DNA from: Flavivirga sp. 57AJ16
Lineage (GTDB): Bacteria > Bacteroidota > Bacteroidia > Flavobacteriales > Flavobacteriaceae
Direction: 5' to 3'
Length of the DNA: 64,000 bases
Assembly (NCBI RefSeq): GCF_028736925.1
Contig: NZ_JAQZAT010000019.1
Span: 1 to 64,000, forward strand
The position numbers and the translations under genes were made by a program. Under the pieces are notes generated by a model, which did not search any database, was not told where the DNA came from, and saw nothing but the letters and a program-made list of their open reading frames with translations. Numbering within the stretch: the stretch's first letter is position 1; every line of letters begins with the position of its first letter. Shown here piece by piece: positions 45,205-54,279 of the stretch.

Positions 45205-45924
45205 ATGTTAGCTATACTAAAAAAAGAAATAAACACATTTTTCGCATCCCCCATTGGTTATTTGGTCATTGCCATCTTTTTGGTCTTAAATGGGCTATTC
45301 TTATGGTTATTTAAAGGTGAATTTAATATTCTGGATTCTGGATTTGCAGATGTATCCCCTTTCTTTCTATTAGCGCCTTGGATCTTAATATTCTTAATCC
45401 CTGCGGTTACCATGCGCAGCTTTTCTGATGAAAAAAAACAAGGCACTCTTGAACTCTTGCTCACAAAACCAATAGCCCATATAAACATTATTTTAGGAAA
45501 ATTTTTTGGTGCCTTTATTTTAATTTTAATCGCACTTTTACCAACCTTGCTTTATGTTTACACCGTCTACCAATTAGGAAGTCCTATTGGCAATTTAGAT
45601 ATGGGCAGTACCCTTGGTTCTTATTTCGGGCTATTATTTTTAATCGCAGCGTATATAGCTATTGGGATATATGCTTCTTCCCTATCAGACAATCAAATTG
45701 TATCCTTTATCATAGCGGTTTTTATTTGTTTTCTATTTTATATAGGTTTTGAAGGTATTGCAGGTTTTGTTTCAAGCGATTTTATAGAACAATTAGGAAT
45801 GAGCGTACACTATAAGAGTATGAGCCGTGGTGTACTTGATACGCGCGATATCCTATATTTTTTAAGCGTTGCTATTTTCTTTTTAATGTTAACCAAAGTA
45901 AATATTAACAAAGAAAACAAATGA
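45205..45924 (+). CDS. gldF: Gliding-motility ABC transporter permease GldF
   Basis: The ATG at 45205 (MLAILKKEINTFFASPIGYL) matches the usual GldF start and gives 239 residues; a TTG nine codons upstream, with AGGGG before it, is an alternative. Six membrane segments with FLIPAVTMRSFSDEKKQGTLELLLTKP split as PAVTMRSFSDEKKQGT and LELLLTKPIA, typical of ABC-2 permeases. GldF works with GldA (ATPase, not here) and GldG in gliding motility/type IX secretion function. Its stop overlaps the next gene by 4 bases. Confidence 0.93.
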   Translation: MLAILKKEINTFFASPIGYLVIAIFLVLNGLFLWLFKGEFNILDSGFADVSPFFLLAPWILIFLIPAVTMRSFSDEKKQGTLELLLTKPIAHINIILGKFFGAFILILIALLPTLLYVYTVYQLGSPIGNLDMGSTLGSYFGLLFLIAAYIAIGIYASSLSDNQIVSFIIAVFICFLFYIGFEGIAGFVSSDFIEQLGMSVHYKSMSRGVLDTRDILYFLSVAIFFLMLTKVNINKENK

Positions 45925-46406
45925 TTTTAACGCCTTTGTTTGTTGTTTTTTTAGTACTTGTTTTTGCATTAGTTTGGTTATTTGCCATGACCATAGACAA
46001 ACGCAAATGGGTTCGTTTATTAATAAGTTTGGTATTAACGCCTTTAGCTTATTTTTATGTATTTTACCCCCTACTTAATATTTTTAGCAGTTACCATCAT
46101 CAAAAGCATTTTAATGTAGAAGCATGGAAGGATAAACCAGCGTTACGTTATGAAATGAGTCAAGAAATACTTGATAAAAAGTTGTTTCTTAGCAAAAATA
46201 AAAAAGACATAGAAACCCTTTTAGGGAAAAGCGAATGGTTTGGCTGGAATGATAGCCTAAAAACAACATCATCCAATAAATGGAATTACAATTTAGGTTT
46301 TAAACCAGGTGCTTTTAATAATAGACAGGAATGTATAGAAATTATATTCAATAATAATATCGTTGAAAGTGTTAAACAATATCAATTAAAAAAGACCTTT
46401 GAATAA
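45921..46406 (+). CDS. Unrecognised membrane-anchored protein between gldF and gldG
   Basis: A 161-residue protein with two N-terminal membrane segments (LFVVFLVLVFALVWLFAMTI and LLISLVLTPLAYFYVFYPLL) and a soluble C-terminal part (about 65-161). The latter has LLGKSEWFGWNDSL and KWNYNLGFKPG, a pattern that recalls SmpA/BamE-like small domains. It overlaps gldF by 4 bases and gldG by 8, so it is translated together with both. Its function is unknown; I do not recognise it as a standard gld gene. Confidence 0.75.
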   Translation: MILTPLFVVFLVLVFALVWLFAMTIDKRKWVRLLISLVLTPLAYFYVFYPLLNIFSSYHHQKHFNVEAWKDKPALRYEMSQEILDKKLFLSKNKKDIETLLGKSEWFGWNDSLKTTSSNKWNYNLGFKPGAFNNRQECIEIIFNNNIVESVKQYQLKKTFE

Positions 46407-48066
46407 AAATATTAAACATATAACCATACTCTTAGTTGCCATAATTGCAATCCATGTTTTAAGCAGCAAAATTTTTAAACGTTTTGATTTAACCGTAGAT
46501 AACCGTTATACGTTAAGTGCATCTGCCATAAATATTATAAAGGACATTGAATCGCCTATTGTAGTAGATGTATTTTTAAGTGGTGATGATTTTCCTTCGG
46601 AATTTAGACGCCTTCAAAAGGAAACCAAACAATTACTTGAAGAGTTTTCTGCAAAAAACAGTCATATTCTTTTCAATTTTATTAATCCGTTAGAAGACGA
46701 ATCCACTCGAGAACGAAACATACAACAACTGGCACAACGTGGATTAACGCCCATGCAATTAAGTGTACAGGAAAGTGGAAAGGCGACTCAAGCCGTCATA
46801 TTCCCATGGGCTTTAGCTAGTTATAACAACCAAACGGTTATTATCCCTTTAATCAAAAATAAAATAGGGGCATCACAACAAGAATTGGTTACTAATTCGG
46901 TACAGCATTTAGAGTATGCCTTCTCCGATGGATTTAGCAAGTTAACAAAGCCCAAACGTAGAAAAATTGCTATTTTAAAAGGCAATAATCAATTAGAAGA
47001 CAAATACATTGCAGACTTTGTTAAAAAACTTGGAACGTATTATTTTATTGCGCCTTTTACTTTAGATAGCGTTGCAAGCAAGCCGCAAAAAACACTTAAG
47101 GACATACAAGCCTACGACTTAATAATTTCGGCCAAACCTACCGAGGCCTTTACCGAAAAAGAAAAATTGGTGTTAGACCAATTTACCATGAATGGTGGCA
47201 AAAGTTTATGGCTTGTGGATGCAGTAGCTATGGAAAAAGATAGCCTGTATAATGATACAGGTCATAATTTTGCGGTAACCAGAGATTTAAATTTAACCGA
47301 TTTCTTTTTTAAATATGGTGTTCGTATCAATCCGTTAATAGTAAGTACGCTCTACTCTGCTCCTATTACATTGGCCATTGGGGAAGGTAGCGAGTCGCAA
47401 TTTCAACCTTTGAGATGGCCCTATTCACCATTAGCGGCCTCTAACAGCAATCATCCCATTGTTAATAATTTAAATTTAGTAAAATTCGATTTTGCCAACC
47501 AAATCGATACGCTTAAAAATGACATTAACAAAACGATTCTTCTAAAAACGGCGCCTTTAACAACACTAGAAGGGACTCCAAGGGAGATCAGTTTGGATTT
47601 AGTGACCAAAAAGCCTGATCCTGCACGTTTCAACAAGGGCCCTCAAACATTGGCGGTTTTATTAGAAGGTGAATTTACCTCAATTTATAACAATCGTATA
47701 AAACCCTTTCAGCTTCCGGAAGAAAAGAATAAAAGCCTCTCCACTAAAATGATCGTTATCGCTGATGGAGATGTTATTAAAAATGACGTTATAAAAAATA
47801 ACCCACAAGAATTAGGTTTTGATCGTTGGACAGGTAAAACTTACGGCAATAAAGAATTTTTGTTAAATGCGGTTAATTATTTATTGGATGATGATGGACT
47901 TATAAACATTCGGTCTAAAGAAATTGCCTTGGCATTTCTTGATCAACAAAAAATAGCAGCACAAAAAAGCAAGTGGCAGCTTACAAATATCGCATTACCA
48001 TTGGTATTGTTAACGGTCTTCGGATTAGGGTTTAATTACTTCAGAAAGAAAAAGTATGCTTCCTAA
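46399..48066 (+). CDS. gldG: Gliding-motility ABC transporter component GldG
   Basis: A 555-residue protein with an N-terminal membrane anchor (HITILLVAIIAIHVLSSKIF), FDLTVDNRYTLSASAINIIK as in all GldG proteins, a large periplasmic ABC-type auxiliary domain and a C-terminal membrane segment (NIALPLVLLTVFGLGFNYF). It starts with TTG at 46399, inside the end of the preceding gene; no ATG fits the conserved N-terminus. It acts with GldF. dnaN follows, an order common in Flavobacteriia. Confidence 0.93.
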   Translation: MNKNIKHITILLVAIIAIHVLSSKIFKRFDLTVDNRYTLSASAINIIKDIESPIVVDVFLSGDDFPSEFRRLQKETKQLLEEFSAKNSHILFNFINPLEDESTRERNIQQLAQRGLTPMQLSVQESGKATQAVIFPWALASYNNQTVIIPLIKNKIGASQQELVTNSVQHLEYAFSDGFSKLTKPKRRKIAILKGNNQLEDKYIADFVKKLGTYYFIAPFTLDSVASKPQKTLKDIQAYDLIISAKPTEAFTEKEKLVLDQFTMNGGKSLWLVDAVAMEKDSLYNDTGHNFAVTRDLNLTDFFFKYGVRINPLIVSTLYSAPITLAIGEGSESQFQPLRWPYSPLAASNSNHPIVNNLNLVKFDFANQIDTLKNDINKTILLKTAPLTTLEGTPREISLDLVTKKPDPARFNKGPQTLAVLLEGEFTSIYNNRIKPFQLPEEKNKSLSTKMIVIADGDVIKNDVIKNNPQELGFDRWTGKTYGNKEFLLNAVNYLLDDDGLINIRSKEIALAFLDQQKIAAQKSKWQLTNIALPLVLLTVFGLGFNYFRKKKYAS

Positions 48067-48105
48067 ATGTTAATAAGTTTGTTTCCAATTTTAGTCTGTA
48101 TCGAA

Positions 48106-48113
48106 TATATTTG
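48106..48113 (+). promoter_or_regulatory. Possible -7 element of dnaN (TATATTTG)
   Basis: TATATTTG matches TAnnTTTG and lies 40 bases before the dnaN ATG. A TTTG at 48079-48082 is somewhat too far upstream to be a standard -33 element. Confidence 0.45.
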
Positions 48114-48152
48114 TAAATAAGCTTTATTAAAATTTTAACCCAGTATAAATAC

Positions 48153-49271
48153 ATGAAATTTATAGTATCCAGTACCTATTTACTAAAACAATTACAAGTT
48201 TTGGGGGGTGTTATTAATAGCTCTAATACCTTACCTATTTTAGATAATTTTTTATTTGAATTAGACCATACTAAACTGACTGTTTCGGCGAGTGATTTAG
48301 AAACCACTATGGCATCGTCACTTGACGTTGAAAGTGATAGCAAAGGCAGTGTTGCCATTCCCGCTCGTTTGTTATTAGATACTTTAAAAACATTTCCTGA
48401 GCAACCGCTTACATTTGTTGTAGAAGATAATAACATCGTTGAGATCAGTTCTAATCATGGTAAATATGCACTGGCTTATGCCGATGGTAATGAGTTCCCA
48501 AAAGCAGTAGCTCTTGAAGACCCAAGTAAAACGGTTGTCACTGGAGATGTATTGGCCACAGCGATTAGCAAAACTATCTTTGCAGCTGGAAATGACGATT
48601 TACGCCCTGTAATGAGCGGTGTGTTTTTTCAATTCTCGACAGAAGGTTTAACCTTTGTTGCTACAGATGCACATAAATTAGTAAAATATACACGGGAGGA
48701 CATTAAGGCAAACCAAGTTGCAGAATTTATCATGCCCAAAAAACCTTTAAACCTTTTAAAAGGTATTCTGGCTGCCAGTGAAGATGATGTGACTATTGAG
48801 TATAACGAATCAAACGCAAAATTCACATTTGAAAATTCTGAATTAATTTGCCGCTTAATTGATGGGAAGTATCCGAATTATGAGGCGGTTATACCAAAAG
48901 AAAACCCTAATAAATTAACAATTGACAGAACCCAATTTTTAAATTCTGTAAGACGTGTGAGCATATTTTCGAATAAAACAACACACCAAATACGTTTAAA
49001 AATTGCTGGTGCAGAACTTAACATTTCGGCAGAAGATATAGATTACAGCAACAAAGCAGAAGAACGTTTAACCTGTGATTATCAGGGTGATGATATGCAA
49101 ATTGGTTTTAACTCCCGTTTTTTAACTGAAATGCTTAATAACCTAGGTTCAGACGAAGTACAATTAGAAATGAGTATGCCAAATAGAGCAGGTATCCTAA
49201 CACCTGTAGATGGGCTTGATGAAGGGGAGTATATAACCATGCTGGTTATGCCAGTTATGTTGAATAGCTAA
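48153..49271 (+). CDS. dnaN: DNA polymerase III beta subunit (sliding clamp)
   Basis: A 372-residue protein of normal clamp length with three similar domains: MKFIVSSTYLLKQLQVLGGV at the start, the middle TFVATDAHKLVKYTRED and the C-terminal EYITMLVMPVML. It encircles DNA as a dimer and holds the polymerase on the template. There is a weak -7 element upstream and a strong terminator downstream. Confidence 0.97.
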   Translation: MKFIVSSTYLLKQLQVLGGVINSSNTLPILDNFLFELDHTKLTVSASDLETTMASSLDVESDSKGSVAIPARLLLDTLKTFPEQPLTFVVEDNNIVEISSNHGKYALAYADGNEFPKAVALEDPSKTVVTGDVLATAISKTIFAAGNDDLRPVMSGVFFQFSTEGLTFVATDAHKLVKYTREDIKANQVAEFIMPKKPLNLLKGILAASEDDVTIEYNESNAKFTFENSELICRLIDGKYPNYEAVIPKENPNKLTIDRTQFLNSVRRVSIFSNKTTHQIRLKIAGAELNISAEDIDYSNKAEERLTCDYQGDDMQIGFNSRFLTEMLNNLGSDEVQLEMSMPNRAGILTPVDGLDEGEYITMLVMPVMLNS

Positions 49272-49298
49272 TAATTTAAAAGATCATAAAATCTATAT

Positions 49299-49328
49299 AA
49301 ACCACGGTTACATAGCCGTGGTTTTTTC
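49299..49328. terminator. Terminator after dnaN, overlapping the end of the convergent gene
   Basis: AACCACGG pairs with CCGTGGTT and is followed by TTTTCTTTC on the plus strand. The last codons of the convergent membrane protein (KTTAM-stop) are part of the hairpin. Confidence 0.8.
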
Positions 49329-50177
49329 TTTCATTCTAAATAGTACCATTAAGGGAATGAGACCGTGAGGTAGTCTATAAATTACTTGATACAGGCTAGA
49401 ATGTATGGATTCCCAAAAGAAATCGAAATAAAACCCAGATACTATTCTGGCAAACGATGTTAGCAGCCCCCATACCATAGCATATATCAATACATACTTA
49501 ACGACTCTAGGAAAAAAAATAAGGATGGCCACTAAAATATCTAAAACCCCAGCTATCAATAAAAATGTTTTTGCAACTTCTTCAGAAAAGCCTGTAATAC
49601 TAATGGTCATGTCTAAAAAGTGTCCTGATACTGGGTAATAACCAATCGCATACAAAGCATGCGCAACAAAAACAACGGCTATCAAAATCTTAAGGATTAG
49701 ATCTAGGTATTTTTTTACAAAAGATCTCTTATAGTAAACTAAAAGTACAGGGATACTAAACTGCAAACTGTACTCGAAAAATTGACTAAAACGATAAAAC
49801 TGCTCTTTCATTAATAAATATGCCAGTATAAACAGGCCCATAGAACCTATAAGTAAAATAACTTTATGTGCTCGATTATTATAACGAAAGATCAATGCTA
49901 TAATAGCAGCTACAGCATATACCGCTCCAAAAAAGAAGGTCAGACCTTGAATGAGGTTGTCTACAGAAACACTTGTAACATAGTCATCCCATGTTATCTT
50001 TAAAATGCTTTCTACAAAAACCTTTAGCAATTGTTCATCCCAAAAAAAAGCTCTAAAAGGAGCATCCCAGAACAGATGCTGATATGCTCTACCAAGAAAA
50101 ACAAAAAAAACAGAAAGTTTTAAAATTGTTAAAGAAGTAACATGTAGCTTATTATTCCTTTTTAATTTAAAATCCAT
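49308..50177 (-). CDS. DoxX-like membrane protein of unknown function
   Basis: A 289-residue protein with about eight membrane segments, for example LTILKLSVFFVFLGRAYQHL, GLTFFFGAVYAVAAIIALIF, LILKILIAVVFVAHALYAIG and FLLIAGVLDILVAILIFFPR. The spaced helices resemble DoxX/MauE-type proteins. No catalytic motif was recognised and no operon partner shows a role. Its last codons overlap the dnaN terminator. Confidence 0.75.
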   Translation of the reverse strand: MDFKLKRNNKLHVTSLTILKLSVFFVFLGRAYQHLFWDAPFRAFFWDEQLLKVFVESILKITWDDYVTSVSVDNLIQGLTFFFGAVYAVAAIIALIFRYNNRAHKVILLIGSMGLFILAYLLMKEQFYRFSQFFEYSLQFSIPVLLVYYKRSFVKKYLDLILKILIAVVFVAHALYAIGYYPVSGHFLDMTISITGFSEEVAKTFLLIAGVLDILVAILIFFPRVVKYVLIYAMVWGLLTSFARIVSGFYFDFFWESIHSSLYQVIYRLPHGLIPLMVLFRMKEKTTAM

Positions 50178-50267
50178 TTATATTTCATTCAAGTTATTAA
50201 ACTCAAATCAAAAATAGAACATATATTTACATTTCCATGGATCAAATAGAAAATTAAATTTTAATAT

Positions 50268-50570
50268 TGAACTCATCTTGACTTTTTGTTTTTAACCGAA
50301 ATCGAAGATTCATGAACTCCTATTTATGATAATAAGAGTTAAGTGAACTAAAAAGTTAAGGAAATTTGTTCTTTATTTGTCACATTGAGCACAGCTAATA
50401 AAAACTAGAACTCCAATTGGTCTTCGACTGCGCTCAGACTGACATTACGGCCTTAACTTAATGACATTGAGCATCGCTACGGATAAGAAAAGTAACAAAA
50501 TATGGGTGGATTTTAGCCATTCCTGCCTGCCGGCAGGTTTTAGGAAACAGAAAAAGTCAAGATGAGTTCA
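50268..50570. mobile_element. 303-bp MITE-like element carrying nested repeats
   Basis: Perfect 20-base inverted ends: TGAACTCATCTTGACTTTTT (50268-50287) and its complement at 50551-50570. Inside lie an ATCGAAGATTCATGAACTCC unit (about 50302) and a shortened relative of the 710-bp element (50357-50475, ending CCTTAACTTAATGACATTGA). A smaller relative is at 59028-59186. No gene inside. It accounts for the gap 50178-50601. Confidence 0.8.
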
Positions 50571-50601
50571 TTACATAAAAAATTAAATTATATATAAAAT
50601 C

Positions 50602-51828
50602 ATGAAAAATCTAATAGTGCTTATTTTCTTAATTGGGTACACTTCCCTTTTTGCTTCAAACGATAAATACCGTTTAATGCTAAGAGACAATCCCGCAACT
50701 ACTATTGTAATTGGCTGGGATCAAATATCAGGTGATTCACCTACGGTGTACTATGGCACTACAGATTTTGGTTCTGATCATTTAAAATATGTAAAGAGTC
50801 ATACCCCCGACAGAGTTGTGAAATTCAGAGGTATGAACAATCATTTCGCTCGTTTAAAAAACTTAAAGCCAAATACCGCTTATTTTTTCGTTATTAAAGA
50901 TAGTGAAGGTGTTAGTGAACGCTTTTGGTTTAAAACAGCTCCGAAGAATAAAGAAAAACTATCATTGATCTCTGGTGGTGATTCAAGAAATAAACGAAAA
51001 AGTAGACAAAATGCTAATTCGTTAGTTGCCAAATTAAAACCACATGCCGTTTTATTTGGAGGTGACATGACAGCATCAGACAATAATGAACAATGGATCA
51101 ATTGGATGAACGACTGGCAGCTTACTATAGCTTCAGATAATAGAATGTTCCCTATTATAGCTGCAAGAGGTAATCATGAAAAGGAAGACAACTCCATTCA
51201 TAATTTGTTCGACACGCCATCTGATAAAAATTATTATAGCATTAGTTTTGGTAATAACTTTTTAAAAGTATTCACACTTAACACAGAGATCTCAATAACA
51301 GGTGGTCAAACAAATTGGTTGAAAAATGACCTATCTGTGAGTAAAAAAGTAAAATGGAAGATAGCGCAATATCACAAACCTATGCGTCCCCATGTGGCTG
51401 GTAAAAAAGAAGGTCATTATCAATATGCCAATTGGGCAAATTTATTTTACAAGCATAGCGTACAATTGGTTGTAGAATGTGATGCACATACCGTAAAAAC
51501 CACTTGGCCAATAAAACCTTCAACAAATTCTGATAGTGAAGAAGGATTTATCAGAGACGACAAAAACGGTACTGTTTATGTTGGGGAAGGCTGTTGGGGA
51601 GCTCCAATTCGTAAAAATGATGATTCAAAAAGTTGGACCAGGGATTCTGGAATGTTCAACCAATTCAAGTGGATCTTCGTATCCAAAAAAAACATAGTAT
51701 GTCGAACTATAAAAACCGATAGTGCTGCCAATGTTACTGAGCTTTCTAATGATAATCCTTTTGAAATACCCCGGAATTTGGAAATATGGAACCCTTCAAA
51801 TGGTTCTGTGGTAAAAATTGACAATTAA
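50602..51828 (+). CDS. Exported purple-acid-phosphatase-like metallophosphoesterase
   Basis: A 408-residue protein with a signal peptide (MKNLIVLIFLIGYTSLFAS), an N-terminal fibronectin-III-like domain (about 22-113) and a metallophosphatase domain: GGDSR (Asp127), GGDMTAS (Asp155), RGNHE (Asn191), YHKPMRPH (His258) and CDAHTV (His296). The usual GDxxY tyrosine is replaced and the usual GHxH reads CDAH, so one metal-binding His is Asp. It probably cleaves phosphate esters outside the cell membrane. A terminator follows. Confidence 0.88.
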   Translation: MKNLIVLIFLIGYTSLFASNDKYRLMLRDNPATTIVIGWDQISGDSPTVYYGTTDFGSDHLKYVKSHTPDRVVKFRGMNNHFARLKNLKPNTAYFFVIKDSEGVSERFWFKTAPKNKEKLSLISGGDSRNKRKSRQNANSLVAKLKPHAVLFGGDMTASDNNEQWINWMNDWQLTIASDNRMFPIIAARGNHEKEDNSIHNLFDTPSDKNYYSISFGNNFLKVFTLNTEISITGGQTNWLKNDLSVSKKVKWKIAQYHKPMRPHVAGKKEGHYQYANWANLFYKHSVQLVVECDAHTVKTTWPIKPSTNSDSEEGFIRDDKNGTVYVGEGCWGAPIRKNDDSKSWTRDSGMFNQFKWIFVSKKNIVCRTIKTDSAANVTELSNDNPFEIPRNLEIWNPSNGSVVKIDN

Positions 51829-51877
51829 TAAATATCGTTCATTAAAATACCAAGCAGTAGCAGTATTAATGAATAAA

Positions 51878-51910
51878 AAAAACGCCCACCAAAAAGTGGG
51901 CGTTCAATTT
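51878..51910. terminator. Bidirectional terminator
   Basis: AACGCCCAC pairs with GTGGGCGTT (51881-51904). On the minus strand it is followed by eight T. It separates the convergent phosphoesterase and DUF4870 genes. Confidence 0.85.
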
Positions 51911-52008
51911 ATCTCATGCTAACAACTTAACTAATTAATAAAATCTAGAGATAAAGGATATTTTAAGCTAACTATTATTCGTTCTCTTTATAGTTTTTTT
52001 ATCAATTT

Positions 52009-52347
52009 TTAATTCACAAAATTAAAAGACAAAGGATATGTTGACACCTCTCCTCTACTTGCCTTAACGGCATTTACAATAGGAAATACTATAGAAATAA
52101 TACCTAGAATTATAAGGCCCAAAAAACCTAAGCCAAATAGTAATATTAAAGGAATACACATTAAACAGTAAACAATTAAACTCAACTGAAAATTTATAAT
52201 GTTTTTGCCGTGCGCATCCATTTGATAAATTTTTTCTCTTTGTGTAAGCCATAACACTAATGGTAACAATAAACTACCAAAACCAGTAATTAAAGTTATC
52301 AACTGACTTAAATGGGTAATGACTAAAAGTTGATTGTCCTGTCTCAT
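52009..52347 (-). CDS. DUF4870 small membrane protein
   Basis: The ATG at 52347 (MRQDNQLLVITHLSQLITLI) gives 112 residues; an ATG 12 codons upstream is possible. Three hydrophobic segments and YQMDAHGKNIINFQLSLIVY, the conserved core of DUF4870 (Tic20-like) proteins, are present. The function is unknown. It is a single gene ending at the shared terminator. Confidence 0.88.
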   Translation of the reverse strand: MRQDNQLLVITHLSQLITLITGFGSLLLPLVLWLTQREKIYQMDAHGKNIINFQLSLIVYCLMCIPLILLFGLGFLGLIILGIISIVFPIVNAVKASRGEVSTYPLSFNFVN

Positions 52348-52504
52348 GATGGTGATTTTTTGATTGATACTTATATGACGCATTATTTTAAATAATGTTA
52401 CACCATGTTAGAAAGTTATTTCAAGAAATAAGTTTACTCCTACAAGTCCGATATTTAAAACATCAAGTGATAAAAGCTATTGCAATAATTAATATCTTTA
52501 ACAA

Positions 52505-52672
52505 TCATATTTTAGTAAAAGAGACTAAAGCACTCATAAATTTTTTATTACCCATTTCTTTTTTATCTAACAATTCAGTTAAAATATCATGGCTGTTGAT
52601 AAAATACTTTAAAGCTTCTTGATGATGATTAAGTTCTTTTTTTAATATAGAAATTGATTCTTTTATAAACAA
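52505..52672 (-). CDS. Possible small helical protein downstream of cytochrome c gene
   Basis: A TTG-started 55-codon frame (FIKESISILKKELNHHQEAL, then KYFINSHDILTELLDKKEMG) begins 8 bases after the cytochrome c stop on the same strand. It is charged and helical, unlike a random A+T-rich frame, and has no recognised domain. A frame on the opposite strand (52395-52622) overlaps it and looks less protein-like. Confidence 0.35.
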   Translation of the reverse strand: MFIKESISILKKELNHHQEALKYFINSHDILTELLDKKEMGNKKFMSALVSFTKI

Positions 52673-52679
52673 CTATAAA

Positions 52680-53141
52680 TCATCTTCTCATATTTCCTCT
52701 CATCCGGTTATAATGTTCTTCAAACCATTCAGGTTGTTCAATTTCATTGTCAAACATATAGTCCGCTATTTGTTTTATATCATCTTCTAAATAAGGCAAT
52801 TTTTGCATGACTCCAAACCGCCTTACAGCTCCAAACATTTTTGCATTTTTCTCATTCGGGTTTTTAATCCAGCTCTGCATATCGTTTATAAACTCTTCTT
52901 TTGATGTGTCTTTAGATATATAACGTTTTTTAATAGCAATCATTGGAGGTCCCAACCTTTCATCTTCAGTTTTAGTAGCATCATGACATAAATAACAATG
53001 CATTTCCATAAGTTTTTTTCCTGGATGCTCCTGATGGGTTTTGCTATAAGATTTGGTTAAAGTTTTATTATTTTCATCTTTAGAATTTTTACAACTTGTA
53101 AAAATAAAAATGAATACTATTAAAAATATAAATATTTTCAT
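52680..53141 (-). CDS. Cytochrome c lipoprotein
   Basis: A 153-residue protein with a lipoprotein signal (FLIVFIFIFTSC), the haem motif CYLCH (about residues 49-53) followed by DERLGPPMIAIKKRYI, and distal Met candidates (MFGAVRRFGVMQKLPYL). It is a small single-haem cytochrome c held at the outer face of a membrane. It follows the universal stress protein gene by 14 bases on the same strand, so both are probably expressed from the promoter near 54030. Confidence 0.9.
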   Translation of the reverse strand: MKIFIFLIVFIFIFTSCKNSKDENNKTLTKSYSKTHQEHPGKKLMEMHCYLCHDATKTEDERLGPPMIAIKKRYISKDTSKEEFINDMQSWIKNPNEKNAKMFGAVRRFGVMQKLPYLEDDIKQIADYMFDNEIEQPEWFEEHYNRMRGNMRR

Positions 53142-53155
53142 TACACATATTTTAG

Positions 53156-53995
53156 TTAATTATTTTTCATTACCAAAAAAGGGACGTCAATGCTAAAAGC
53201 AAAAGTTTCGACCAAGTGTTTGTTAAATAAGCGTTCCAAGAAAGAATGTTTCTCACCAATCATACATAGCATTTTTATATCATTGTTTTCAATATACTTA
53301 TGTACTGTTTGATATATATCTTTAGTTTTTACATCAATATAATCATGAATAGGGTTCGCAAAACTCGAATTAAAGAAGTCTACATGTTTCCTTTGATCCT
53401 GCTCTAAATAATTTTCGTCTGCTACATGTAAAACATGTAGTTTAGAATTGCTTAATACTACTAAATCCATAAGAGGTTTTAGGATCTCACCATTAAATGA
53501 TATGGCATTATTAACAATAAATGCGACCTTACTTAAATTTAAGAAGACGCAATTATCTGGAATTGCAAGCACTGGAGCCTTACAACGCTGCATAACCCGA
53601 ACCGTATTGTTCCCAAAGATTACTTTTTGCAATCCCGAAGCTCCTTTTGTTCCCATAATAATCAAATCGACCTGATTTTTCTCGGAAACCTGATCAATAG
53701 AGTCAATAAAATTATCATAATCAACTATGGAGTGAAAATGGTGTTTATCATTTTTATAACGCATTTCCACTTTAGAAATAATATTTGCCAAGGATTTTTT
53801 AGCAGCATCAATTATAGTGGTATAAATAGTTGATGATGACGAGAGCTTCATCATATCATCAGAAATAAATGATGATGCCTTATGTACATTAAGCAAATAA
53901 AAATCACATGCTACATCTTTAAATAATATCAGGGCAAAATCGATAGAATTCATGGAATTTATAGAAAAATCGGTTGGCAACAATATTGTTTTCAT
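53156..53995 (-). CDS. Universal stress protein, two UspA domains
   Basis: The ATG at 53995 (MKTILLPTDFSINSMNSIDF) gives 279 residues and matches Usp starts; a frame 12 codons longer lacks support. The first domain ends with LIIMGTKGASGLQKVIFGNN (ATP-binding G-x2-G-x9-G type, about 118-137); the second domain is degenerate in this motif (MLCMIGEKHSFLERLF). Usp proteins are induced under starvation or low oxygen. It leads the operon with cytochrome c; a TGAC-N4-GTCA palindrome stands upstream. Confidence 0.92.
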   Translation of the reverse strand: MKTILLPTDFSINSMNSIDFALILFKDVACDFYLLNVHKASSFISDDMMKLSSSSTIYTTIIDAAKKSLANIISKVEMRYKNDKHHFHSIVDYDNFIDSIDQVSEKNQVDLIIMGTKGASGLQKVIFGNNTVRVMQRCKAPVLAIPDNCVFLNLSKVAFIVNNAISFNGEILKPLMDLVVLSNSKLHVLHVADENYLEQDQRKHVDFFNSSFANPIHDYIDVKTKDIYQTVHKYIENNDIKMLCMIGEKHSFLERLFNKHLVETFAFSIDVPFLVMKNN

Positions 53996-54024
53996 TGTAG
54001 TAAGCAAATAGGATTGATTGTAAG

Positions 54025-54067
54025 TAAACATACCATAAATGCTTAAAAAAAACTATGACAAATGTCA
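54025..54067 (-). promoter_or_regulatory. Promoter with TGAC-N4-GTCA operator for the Usp-cytochrome c operon
   Basis: The perfect palindrome TGACAAATGTCA (54056-54067) and, on the minus strand, a -7-like TATGTTTA (54025-54032). The palindrome centre is 29.5 bases from the first base of the -7 element, which puts it about 40 bases before transcription start, the class II Crp/Fnr activator position. The same arrangement is found at 59336-59378. Confidence 0.55.
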
Positions 54068-54279
54068 GTTGTGATTAATTACTTACATCAAGAATAAAAA
54101 TTGACAAAAAAATGCAAAATATCGTGTTTTCGGCACAATAAATGCATGTAACCTTAAAGTCGTGCGCTTATGTATTTGGTTGCTTTTTTCCCACAATAAT
54201 TAGCCTTACGAAAAATAATATCATGGATCATAATAAAAAATTAAATCAGTAATCGATTTATACCAATTCTAATTTAAAA

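Noticed and set aside
52395-52622. 75-codon plus-strand frame
   Set aside because: Hydrophobic chance-like sequence opposite a more protein-like minus-strand frame; divergent DUF4870 upstream gives no support.
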